DNA of 64,000 bases from Cinnamomum chago. Lineage: Eukaryota; Streptophyta; Magnoliopsida; Laurales; Lauraceae. The notes under the pieces are model-generated. The model ran no database searches. It had not been told where the DNA came from and saw only the letters and a program-made list of their open reading frames with translations. The position numbers and the translations under genes are program-made. The first letter of the stretch is position 1. Every line of letters begins with the position of its first letter. The DNA is taken from NCBI GenBank assembly GCA_038049695.1, contig CP142452.1, positions 79,348,501 through 79,412,500 of the forward strand, in the 5' to 3' direction. Below are positions 32,031-43,355 of this stretch, piece after piece.

Positions 32031-32290
32031 TTTTTTTTTTTTGAAAGCTTAGAGTTTGTATTTCTGAGGAGAGATTACGAAGAACAAGAGAATAAGAGAT
32101 AGTTTCAAAATCGCTTCACCTACTCTCCACAAAGAAAAGGAAGAGAGAGAATCCCAACTGGTTGTGAGACCACCCACAAGCCGGCCTACTAAAAACAGGA
32201 AAAAACTCAACACGATGCGCAGCCATACAAGAAGGCAAAGGGAGAGGGTAGAAATATTAGAAATACAAAAGAAACACAACAACTATGCGA
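32031..32290 (-). mobile_element. Probable LINE 3' end with poly-A (reversed)
   Basis: Begins in plus orientation with a T-run (about 14 T) followed by GAAAGCTTAGAGTTTGTATT. This mirrors the 3' ends of the other LINEs here, and it interrupts the integrase scrap. No RT domain is visible. Confidence 0.45.
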
Positions 32291-32699
32291 GTAAAATGGG
32301 CAGAACATAACAAGCTTAGTCAGCAAATCCAATTGATTAGTTATTACTTATGTAGCTACTAGCTCTATGAGAAAAATGGGTCCTAACTTCAGAAAATTTA
32401 CTAAAGACCTCAACTTTCATAAAGTCCTAGCTTTGAATCTCTGTTGCCAAGGAGATATAGATAGATCCAAAAATGCTTCTATGAGTATCTTACGATCTAA
32501 GTAGATAATAAGATTTTGGCAGTGACTAAGGTAAAAGAGGCTTTGAACATGTCTTCATACTACTTTCACATCCCTATACAGCATAATTAGTTGCAAAATT
32601 ATTTTATGATATTATCTTTAAGTTGAATGGGATGCTCGCTACAATTGTTTCAAATCTGGATCAGTATTCACAAGTACCTTCAGGCGAGAAATCTTCAAA

Positions 32700-33246
32700 T
32701 TACAAGGAACTCAATTACAAGTGACATCATCCTACCACTCACGGTCACATTGGTAAATAGAAGTACTCAACAACACTTGTGATCACCCAAACTCTCTCTT
32801 GGGTACGGTGGATTCCTACTTAGGGTTAGACTAATCTATCCGGGTCCAGAGGAACGCTGGACTAATCCCTTTGGACCCAGAGAAAAATCAGGTAAACTCC
32901 CCTGTAACCCCAATGTAGTAGTACAGTTTTGAACTAATAACTTCTGGGTGTAAACCATAGTCCTACGCCAACTGAGCTACCCCTTGTGGTTAAAAAAGAC
33001 AGTTCATACTTCAAACAAAAAACAAGCAATTGGTGATCATCACTCACGTTGAAATACAATGAAGTAAAATATAAAGTAACCATAGTCCTAGGCCAACTGG
33101 GCTATCCCTTGTGGTTAAAAAGGGCAGTTCATACATCATACAAAAAACAAGCAATTGGTGATCATCACTCACGTTGAAATACAATGAAGTAAAATATAAA
33201 GTAACCATAGTCCTAGGCCAACTGAGCTACCCCTTGGGGTTAAAAC
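32700..33246 (-). repeat. SINE-like head with 125-bp tandem repeats
   Basis: On the minus strand GGGGTAGCTCAGTTGGC (a tRNA A-box head) occurs at about 32953-32990, 33078-33116 and 33203-33241. The AACCATAGTCCTA landmarks are exactly 125 bp apart. The intervening AACAAGCAATTGGTGATCAT sequence is almost identical between units. The body of the first copy runs down to about 32700 without a clear end. This is a SINE whose 5' end and flank were tandemly duplicated, not a functional tRNA gene. Confidence 0.6.
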
Positions 33247-35141
33247 ATGAACCCACTTTTTACTTCTATTAACTGAATCTAAATTTAGACTCAACTTCTA
33301 ATAATAAAAGATGAAACAATTTGAACACAACCAATTTATGCATATTAAAAAAAGTTCAATAATTGCTTTGAACAATTCATATGAAAGTAAAATAGGTTCA
33401 ACAAAAACACAGCACTCCACAATAAAGAAAAAAAAAAAAGAAAGAAAGAAAAAAATTCAATAGTTGGTGCATATGTCAAATTGGAGAGCGGCAAGAACTC
33501 GACTCCGGGGCAACAATCGTAGCCAAAGCTTGTTGGAAGATGGCTTTGATACTTGGACAATGGGAGATACACACTAGCTACAGTTTAATTACAAAATACA
33601 AATTACACTAAGAACAAGAACCCACTTTATAAATTTTACACAAATACACTATTACAAAGGAATACACTTTTAAATCTACACACTTTTACAAGCAAGAAAC
33701 TCACTCACTACACTTTACACAATACACTCACTAAACACTCTTTACTCAATACACTCACTAAAAAAAAAAAAAAAAAAAAGGTACTCACTATCATTTCTCA
33801 ATACTCACTTTAAGTCACACTTCACACTTCACACTTCTTCACTCAACTTCACTTCTGTGTTGTGTTTGTAACTTCAGTTCACTTGTCTTGCAAATGAGGC
33901 AACGCCTCATATGTATAAGTGTGGCAAGGTCGGTGGAAAAGATATCCTGTGGATGGGAGTGGGTCCACGTGACCCACTTGATCTTCACAAATTCAAGTCG
34001 GTTTGTGTAGGCTCTAGTGGATTCTAGAAACAGTCAACGTGGCTTAACATCCATGATACATGAAGTGAGACTGTGAGACCCAAAGTCAGTGTTGACTAAC
34101 AAAGCTACCTCCTCTTCATCATATGTATCAACCGTTGCAACCTCTAAGACCGTACCCTTCATCGTTTGCAGTTGACACCGCATTGAGTAGGCAAAGAGAA
34201 AGTTGAGTCTCTAACTCGGCCAACACATCGAGCGAAGTCAAGTTGAACAGGAAGATTAACTTGCGAATAAGTGAATGTCTCTTGACCGAAGACCAGAGTT
34301 CCTTGGCATTGTCTTCTAGTTCATAGGTTAGAAAAGAGGAGAAAGGGAATACCCTAGGAAGGAATGTTCCATCAGTTATTTGTAGTAACATCTCCTTCAT
34401 GGGAGCGCCAAAAACGCTGTTGCTTGTTTTTGAAATCAATATTGACGGTTATCTTCGTTCCACTGATGCTCTTGAATTTGTGGGTCATATTAACAATTTG
34501 TTGATTGCGTGTGAAAGGTATGTCGCTGTGTTGAAAAAGGAAGAGAAAACAAAGTTAGAAAAAAGAAGAAGAATATGAAGAAGAAAGAAAATGGCTTAAT
34601 GATGAATGATAGAATGGAATGTTAAAAAGGAGATGAGATGTCACCTGTGATGAGGTAGAAGAAGGTCATCCATGCTGTCCATGACATCAGACATGTCATA
34701 TGGGTCTTCGTAATATCACGTAGAAGCTGGTCCGGGTGGTTCTCCATGTAGAAGTTGATAAATAGTAGAAAGTAGCAACCTAGAGAGGCAGATTTGTATG
34801 AATTCTCAAGATAGACACACATGAAGGTGATAAAAAAAAAGGTTATTTTCTTAAGATAGGAAACATCTCAGTAGAATAAAATAAATTCCATATATATCCA
34901 AGGATGTCACAGTGAGGAGTTGAAACTCTAAAATGAGTTCGGAAATCTTTTTCCCTGGCATGTTTGGGTGTCCCATCTGCCCCGTCAGATTTCACTCCTG
35001 AAAGACCCTTTGCTAGCTCGTTGGGCGGGGCTGGCCATGTATGATGATATTTTCTTTTTCTGGTTTTTTTTTTTTTTTCTAACGGAGGGTTCCAATCCTT
35101 TAGACTGTACTATTCCCTCCCAGTCCAAAGAGAAACCGTGT
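33247..35141. other. Spacer, possibly an old minus-strand LTR element
   Basis: No gene recognised. GGCTTTGATACTTGG at about 33541-33556 resembles a degenerate Met-tRNA primer site. CACTCACTA-type simple repeats follow at 33690-33830. No LTR pair was found. Confidence 0.35.
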
Positions 35142-35289
35142 AAAACTCCTTGTGTGGCCTCTAGGTGGTAGCACAAGTGAACTCAACTTTCAGTTCTTAA
35201 AAAAATAACCAGGGTAAAACTCCTGTAGGACCCCTAAGTGGTAGCACAAGTGAACTCAACCTTTAGTTCCTAAAGAGGTAACCAGGGTC
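35142..35289. repeat. Two-copy 74-bp tandem duplication
   Basis: AAAACTCCT starts units at 35142 and 35216. Both contain GGTGGTAGCACAAGTGAACT-type sequence and end in AACCAGGGT. Confidence 0.85.
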
Positions 35290-35705
35290 CACTCATCAAT
35301 ACCATTCCAAATTTCCAAATCTGATGTATGCCCAAATGGCTTGCTAGGCTCGGTAGTAGCCAACTCTTAATACCATCCTAAATCTGATAGAATCAATAGT
35401 ATGCCCAATTATCTTTTGATCGTGCCACCCAATCTGTTGTTAAGGTATCAAAAGAGAATTGGGCATGCAATTAGAATGGTATCTATCATGACCGCTTGAC
35501 CAAGCCGGTGCGGTGCTTCTCTAATTCACTCGTTCAACTTCGACTCATTCTTTGCTTCCCGGGTTATACCCCCACATGTTTTGATGTCAAGACAATTGAT
35601 ATTCAATCCACTCCACATAATAAAAAACGCAAAAAGAAAAATCTGATAACATGATATTCCTTTCTAGTGTGCAAAATCGTGATGCAAACATGATCAAATA
35701 GAAAG

Positions 35706-38700
35706 TGTCACGTCCCAAAAAATACAACCATAGGATAACGTGAAAAATAAGAATAAATATTCATTTTTTTGTGTTTAATACAACACAAGCTTCCAAAAGT
35801 GGACCAACATATTGCAAACCGTGGTGAGTCAAAATAAATTTCATTAAATTCAACGGAAGCGTTATTCAATTGGTATCCAAGGTTTATAATTAAGATCCAA
35901 CACCATCATCAGATAAAGAAATAATAATTAAAGTTGCAGAATAAATCAAATAATTACTAAAGAAAAGTTTATCATTAAAGAAAGTTCATCTAAAGAAATT
36001 CTAAGATGACATTCTCTCCCAGGTAGGCTCAGACGGCTCCGTAGCCATCTCCGGTTCTCCACTCAGGCTCGTCAACTGGTTCAAACGCTTGAAACGTTTG
36101 ACCATCCTCCGTCTCCACATTAGGGTAGTGGTTGGTACCTATGCACCCATAAACAAAGTAAACAACAACTACGAAAGCATAATTCATAAATAAAACACAA
36201 GAACAATGAGAGTAAAGACAGATAATGATCATAAGAGATTAACAATGGAACAATGATGAAAAGAACGTATAACCTAAATCCAATCTATACAATAGAGCAA
36301 TATACACTACACCAAAAATCAGAAATTGGAACGGAAAAGCGTTCCTAATCCTTCCGTTCCTAATCCGTTAAAGTGTTCCAATTTCCGTTCCAATTTGGAT
36401 TAGGAACGGTTGGTACCAAATTGGAACGGAAATTGGAACACTTTAACGGATTAGGAACGGAAGGATTAGGAACGCTTTTCCGTTCCAATTTCCGATTTTT
36501 GGTGTAGTGATAATAATCACACAGAAGCACTGCTACTGCTTTGGGTGGTCAACCCTAATCATAAAGCGGGAAAACCCGTTCTAAGGCCGGCGGTCATTAA
36601 CCAGTTCGTAATCAAAATCATAGGCCGGATAAACCGGTTCGAAATTCGGATATTAGAGTGTCCGTACACATCGGTGATCAGCCGTCCACAGACAACTGCA
36701 GTCGTTCGAATATGACCAAATCAATATACATATATACATATCATAGTAGAATAGACCTAATGATCAGTAATGCTCTTGACACAGAATCCTAAGTCAAAGT
36801 GAAGGGCTGGCTGCACAACAATCCATAATCGAATACCAAACAAATCATTCGAATAAACCGCTACAATATCTCAATCGATTACTACGCCACATCACGGTCC
36901 ATATCCAATCAATCATAGGGTATGCAACTAATAGACCAATATCAAACTCAATCATATATGCAAACCCGAATGTCAAGGAATAATCACAAGCCAATCCTAA
37001 AGTCAAACATAAGATCTCATACCCGACAACCACAAGAATCTCTAAATAGATAAAAGATCAACACATCCCTTCTCAATCAATGGTGCATAGACCCACTTAA
37101 GGGTTTTCAAATAGAGATGAGTTGAGCCCGATCCATTAGGATTTCCCGAGGCCATATGAAGTACTAAACCTCACGTTAGTAATACCGTGTGCCCGGACGG
37201 TATTTACTCGGTCCAAAGATCCAATTAATAAAGTACAAAAATATAATTTTAACATATTAAAAACCATAGGTATCATTTAATATTTAATTTGCAAATAATA
37301 ATAATCTAAGTTTATAATTTTAGAAAACCCGAGGACTCCATCCAAAATATTTTCCAAATTCAATTCATTATAAAATAAACCAAGGGTTCTAATTTGGATT
37401 TATTAAAAGCTAAGGGTCTTTTTCTAAATTTCAAAATCTAATGGAACCATATGTTAAAATATTAAGACTTGTAATGTTGTGTCAACACCTAATCTCTATC
37501 ACCCCATGTTGCCCACGTCATCAGCATCTTTCCCACACATGTCATCATCTTATCTCTTCCATTCTTATAAGTTACAGGTCTTAAACTTATTCACAGAAAC
37601 GAATTCTGCATTGATGCTCGACGCCAACAACTTGGAGCACTCGAATAGTGGGACCTGCTGATCAAGAGCCAAGATCAGTCTCTACTAACAATATCGCCCA
37701 GCCATACACGACAATATGATCGGGCCAGATTTGTGATCAGATCCCCAAATGGGTCCCGCTAATGCATGTTGCCCAAACACTCTCAACCTGCAACTCCGCC
37801 TTAGGTTCTTAGAAACAATGGATGGTGGGCCAGATGGGACCCACTCCTCACGGGTCCACCACCTCTAAGGTCGCCCGTAGGTCCTCCTCTGGATCCACGG
37901 ATCAGATCTACCATTAAGTGGCCCACCTGGGTCCTACGGTCAGAAACACGCCGAAACAGTTTCAAACGGCTTTGTCCGGGAACCTGTTTCAGATCTGGTA
38001 TACACTGGTTTCAAGAGAGTAAACTGCCTACTCTAATACACATATGTATATGTACGTAATAATAATAGAGAGTTAAAAAGGGGTTTTGAAATCCAAGGGA
38101 TAGGTAATGGGCAACAGAAGTTGAAAACACTGCAACTAAATCAACTCGATCATCCCCAATCTCCGATCTGTATCACTGAAACAATTAACATCGTCGAAAG
38201 GGCATCAAGAGTTTCTATATGCACTAACACAAAAATCAAGGAGTAACACAAGTATTAAATCTACAAATTATGGTTAGATACTTGCCTGAAATCCGCGGTT
38301 GAAGGAGACGGTCTAGAGATCCTACTGCCAAAGCCCAAAGGTGCTAACCCAGAGAAAAGTTGAAAGATAGAGAGTTGTGTGTGAAAATAAAAGAGTGTGG
38401 TGGTGTATAAATAGAAAATAAGAATAAGAGTTGTAGTCTAACTTAGATTCTAAATAATAGAGTTTGGGTTCTAAAAAAATATAGGAGTTTGGATTAGAGA
38501 AGGATTAGAGTTTTGGTTTGAGAAAAACTGTTCCACTAAATTGGGCTCAAGTTAACTATGGGTAAGACACCTGTCCAACAAGCCTACCTCACCAACCTAA
38601 GTCTAGCGTGGTCCCCACTTAGACTAAGCGCGTATTTAAATAAAATACAATCAATTATATAATAATAATAATAATAAATAATATATATAAAATACCAAAA

Positions 38701-38707
38701 CGTCACA
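35706..38707 (-). mobile_element. 3.0-kb solo LTR (gypsy-type)
   Basis: Begins TGTCACGTCCC and ends AAAACGTCACA (TG..CA), flanked by GAAAG and TAAAG (4 of 5 matching). No coding sequence or primer site is visible. A TATA-like CTATTTATAC on the minus strand near 38405 suggests minus orientation. Layout resembles the 41054-45079 LTR in opposite orientation. It carries the CACTA MITE at 36305. Confidence 0.65.
36305..36509. mobile_element. CACTA MITE, near-perfect 94-bp hairpin arms
   Basis: Starts CACTACACCAAAAATC and ends GATTTTTGGTGTAGTG, flanked by ATA on both sides (3-bp duplication, as for CACTA elements). The two 94-bp arms differ at a single position (CAG against CGG, bases 16-18) around a 17-bp loop. 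The interior repeats AATTGGAACGGAA. Confidence 0.95.
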
Positions 38708-38860
38708 TAAAGGAAGAAAAATTTCTGGATCAAAAGATAATTGAAGAAAAACTTGAATTAAAATAATGCAGATTATCTACTTACTTTAGTTGATGCAAAT
38801 ACGGTGGAGATGAAGATGAGCAATGATTGCTTGGGTCCGCCTTGACCCAAACGCTAGCCG

Positions 38861-38861
38861 T

Positions 38862-38906
<45 letters not shown>
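38861..38906. repeat. CT microsatellite
   Basis: About 22 uninterrupted CT units. Confidence 0.95.
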
Positions 38907-38910
<4 letters not shown>

Positions 38911-39443
38911 CTACAGTGGGAAGGCTTTGTTTATATTTATAGATCCACAATCCTAGTACTCCCAGCCCACCTGTGGGAGTATTTTTAGAAAGTCCACAAT
39001 CCTAATTGACTTTGGATAATCTCACAGTTGTTATTGAACTTTCTAATTTTTCTACACTAAGATCCTAGGCTTTCCTATTGATGCAAGGATTCGTGGCTAT
39101 GTGAAGTAGAGGGGAAAAAAACAAAAAACAAAAACCCTCATGCCCATGCATAAAACTTACCTAATTAAGGATGCTTGTGCAACCCTCATCTGGTTAAGGC
39201 AACATCAGGTAAGACCCACATGGGAAACAATAACTGGGAAAAAAGCTAATGCACCAGAAGAAAGTAGGAAAGATAGCACAGAATCACCAACAAATGCAAT
39301 ATGGGGAAGAATAGAATAGATGTGTTCCTTTGTGGAGACTTGTGTCCAGATATTAAGTTTTCCTTGCATTTTTATTAATCAAGCTTCTATTTATACTATG
39401 TGCATTGAGGCTGCCAGGATTATAAGTTCCCTATATTATCTAT

Positions 39444-39819
39444 GGGAAATGCTTCTGTGAAAGTAATTCTCACCGTTTTATGATGTGAGACACCATGATG
39501 CCCACATCCGGGGCTCCACTAATCACTAGGACTAGGGGGATGGAAAGAGCCATCTTTGATGGGCCCAACTATCAAGTTTGGGTTCAATCCAATGCTTCTA
39601 ACCCCCTGATTAGAGGCTCACAAGTTTAATGGCTTAAATTAAAAAAAGAAATTTGACCATCGATCCAATGGTTCAGTCCATTCAATACAAATTCATAGAC
39701 TCTGATAAAATTCAGGGGGTCCCATGTGTGTAGACGGTTCAGATTAGTGATAGGTGGAGCCCATTAAGGTGTCTCTCACAGTAAGACGGTGAGAGTTATT
39801 CTCACGGTGGGTCTTTCCC
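39444..39819. mobile_element. 376-bp MITE with ~45-bp inverted repeats
   Basis: The left end (GGGAAATG...AATTCTCACCGTTTTATG, then GTGAGACACC) matches the reverse complement of the right end (GGTGTCTCTCACAGTAAGAC...TTTCCC). Flanks ATTATCTAT and TTCATCTAT match at 7 of 9 positions, suggesting a Mutator-type 9-bp duplication. Confidence 0.75.
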
Positions 39820-42800
39820 TTCATCTATATGCCTTACTAGGGCTGCACATGGGCGATTCAGATCGGTTTAGCACTAAAACCAACCACCAAATTCAACTTA
39901 TCGGTTTTTTAATTAACCAATCTGATTCGACTGATAGAGATGGCTTAGAATTTATTTAGTTCGGTCGATTAAACTGTTTATTTTATTTTATTTTATTTTT
40001 TAAATAAAAAATTAAAAATTTCAAAATGATAACACCCTCAGAAGAGGCGCATGAGTTGTCGAATGCCAGCTGTAAGAGCAAGACCCAAATTATTACGATT
40101 AGTGTTAATTATGTGAGCATTTAGTCTCTTAAGAGGGATTAGATGTCGTTTAACTAGAGTGGGGTTTGGCTTAGTCTTAGTCATAGCATTGGGGAATTTT
40201 GAGAGTGTTTGGATTCAGTCTGACACGCTCAGGGGTTCTTTGGGTTACACGTGTAAACATAAGGGAAGATCCTTGATTTTGAAAAGTTATGATTTTTATT
40301 CCTTTTGAAAGGTCGTAATATTAGCCACAATTTTTGTGTTCATTCTATCCATGTCTGAAGCCCAGATTCCCGATTTTTAACCAAAAAGGATAAAATTGTC
40401 TTTTCACACTTAAATATGTGCGCGATTTTCAAATTCTCTGAACCATGCGAAATTTATACTTTTTGAAAACTAAATTTTTCGAGGAACATTTCTTCATGCT
40501 TCATCGATCTCATTCGGGGCCCGCAGGAGGGTTTCCAACCACTTAAATTTCTAGACCCGTTAGGGCCCACAACCAACTCAAACTTAAAACACTCCTCTCC
40601 CTAACTCCTATTCAGAACCCCACTCCATTGTTTCTAGAAACTCCAGAAACTCAAAGAAGAGCTCATCTTTTTCTTCTTCTTTCCTCAACTTGCATGTCCA
40701 TCACTTGATCTTGGAATGAAAATTTGACTACACTTGTAGGATCTTACACCCCATTGCGCTACCACTTATCCCAAAACCAATTGGTGATGGGAAACGGCGC
40801 AACAATGGTTTTATGGTGAGGGTCAGGGCTCGACCACAATTATGACCGCTCAGGAGCGAGGGTGGACGTTGACCTCAATAATCCCTCCCTCAACGGCGTA
40901 CCCGCTGCGACTCCTGTTGCGAACTCGCAAAACGCGTGTCCCGTGACTCGAACACCCGACCTACCAGGCTCTGATACCACTTGTAGGATCTTACACCCCA
41001 TTGCGCTACCACTTATTCCAAAACCAATTGGTGATGAAAAACGGCGCAACAATTGTGAGACCCCACCCCTGGTGGGCCCTCAATTTGTATTGAATATTAT
41101 ATTATAACCTAATTATATTAATATTGGGGCTTAGTGGGGGGGTAGTTATGTAAATTCCTAGATCCTAGTTAGATTAGCTTAAGTGTGTGATTAGTGGAAT
41201 TAATAGGGGGATTTCCCAGAATTACCAAAAGACTTAAGTACCCTAACCCTAACCCTAATTCCATTCTAACCCAAAGGGCATTTTTGTCCTAGCCCAAAAA
41301 ATCACAACCTATTTAAACTAAACCCTCCCCTGCCCAAAACAAGCTACTGTTCATCTCCCATTCCCATCTCTCTTTTCTCTCTTCTTCTTTTCCATTTCTT
41401 TCCAACGAGCCCTCATCTTCCCCTCCAATTCTCTCTATCTCCCTCTCTTTCTCTCCTTGGAATTCTTGGTGGAAGGCCCAGAACAGAGACCCTGCTGCTG
41501 GAAACCTCTTCTTCTCTACTCCGGATTGGTTCTGTATCATCCCCTGTTTTTTCCTTCTGACTGCAATTGATCAGGCAAGTTCCATGTGCAGAATAATCTA
41601 GAATGCATGTTTTTCCTCCCTTTGATTTGCAATTCCAATTCCAATTGCTATATTCATGTTAGATCTAAATTGAGATGTCTGTTGGTTTTTCCTTGGCCAT
41701 TGATGGATGAGGATACCTCATTTGGATGATCAATGGCCGGGTGATGATGGATGGATGGATAGAAGTGTGTTTCTTCTTTGTTTCTGATTTTGTGATGGTC
41801 TGAGGAGGAATCCAGAGGAGATGGGTATTCTGTATCAGGTTTCTGGAAGGGAAACAGTGAAAAACCCATTGGTTGCGTTGAGACAGGGACCCAGGTGGGC
41901 CACCCGATGACTGATCTGAACCGTGGATCTGATAGAGGACCCACGGGCGACCCTAGAGGGACTGGTCCCATAGTGTGTGGACGTCCCCATGCCCTCAATC
42001 CAGTAGCTGATCAGAGAAGGAATTGTTTTAAAAAGAAAACCCAGTTTTGGCTTGAACTGTTGCGGGACCCACGGACTGGTCTGATCACAGATCTAGTCCG
42101 TCCATCAGGCCTGATTTGGTGGGGCGACCATGGGGGTAAAATCTGATCCGAATTTGATCAGAGGTAGGACCCTAATCCAAGCGTTGGACACTAATCTATT
42201 AAACCCAAAACCGTGAGTTGTTTTTATTTCGTTTTTTTGTAAACGGTAGGGCCCTGGTGGGCCACCTTTGGAGATCCGGACCACACGTCATGTAGAGGGA
42301 CCTTGGGCGACCTGGATGATGAGGGCTGATCGTGTGCCCTTGATCAGTGGGGCTCACGATTTCTATTTCCTCAAAACCCCAGGCGAGAAACTCGTTGCTG
42401 CTGGGATATTCTGTTACAGTACATGTTCTGTTAAGAGAAGAAGATGAGTGGGAATGGTGGTCCATGGGTGCATGTGGGGATAAGTGAGAGAGGTGGTGTT
42501 GCCATGTGGCAGGGAGAGAGAGAGTAAAGGTGACCTTTGTATGACATGTGTCATTGTTAAAAAGTTAGAGATGAGTGGGTGTTTGAGTAGTCTGTGAGAG
42601 CATGGGAAAAGAGGTGATGCGAAGGAGTATGGAAAAGTGTGGTCCACTGAAATTGTGGGGCCCAGGTGGGTCCCTGATTTCAGATCAGGTCTGGACATTG
42701 GATCAGGGGCTGCTTAGTGACCTAGATGATGATGACTGATCTAGGACTGGGCCCAGTGGGGCCCACTAATCCAATAACCCACTAGTTGTATTAATTAAAA

Positions 42801-42938
42801 TAAATCCTATAGTTTTTAATGTATACCATTAGCCCCATTAGTTTTAGAAAATTAGGAAAGTAAGACCCTTAGCCTTTATTGAACCCAATTAGAATTCTTG
42901 TGGAATTTTCCTCAGACCCAGAGTTTATTGTGTAGTTG

Positions 42939-43123
42939 ACCGAACTCAGTTGTTTGGCCAAGCTTAGTGAATTGACAGAACTCTGTGTTTAGCCGAGTTT
43001 AGTGTTTGGCCGAGCCCAGTGTCTTAGCCGAGTTCAGTGTTTGGCCGAGCTTAGTGTTTTAGCCGAGCTCAGTGCTTAACCGAGCCCAGTGCTTGACTGA
43101 GCTCAGTACTTGACCAAGCTCAG
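42939..43123. repeat. 17-18-bp minisatellite (AGTGTTTGGCCGAGCYC)
   Basis: About ten variant units such as AGTGTTTGGCCGAGCCC, AGTGTCTTAGCCGAGTTC and AGTGCTTGACTGAGCTC lie inside the 4-kb LTR. Confidence 0.9.
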
Positions 43124-43209
43124 AGCCAAAAGACCGAGATCCGGTGACCGAGATCAGAATTTTCATAGAAAGAAGCGAAAACCTGGGACACCCCCATAGC
43201 TAGAATTTG

Positions 43210-43355
43210 CAGTGCGCGCGGTTGACCGACCAGGCCAGAAGGTCGACCGAGCACACTGGAAATTCCATTAATTCAGGACTTTACCTAAAGGGTGAATACT
43301 CTCTGATCCCAGTGTGCCGGGTTGACCCCCAGGCCAGGAGGTCGACCGAGCACAC
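43210..43355. repeat. Duplicated GTTGACC...GGTCGACCGAGCACACTG block
   Basis: Two copies of a ~40-bp block (around 43218-43260 and 43318-43358), about 100 bp apart, inside the solo LTR. Confidence 0.7.

Noticed and set aside
32953-32990. Possible functional tRNA gene
   Set aside because: Only the A-box half is tRNA-like; no acceptor stem or anticodon arm could be folded, and it is tandemly repeated as a SINE head.
41241-41258. CCCTAA x3 as interstitial telomere
   Set aside because: Only three units inside a solo LTR; such short runs are common by chance in plant DNA.
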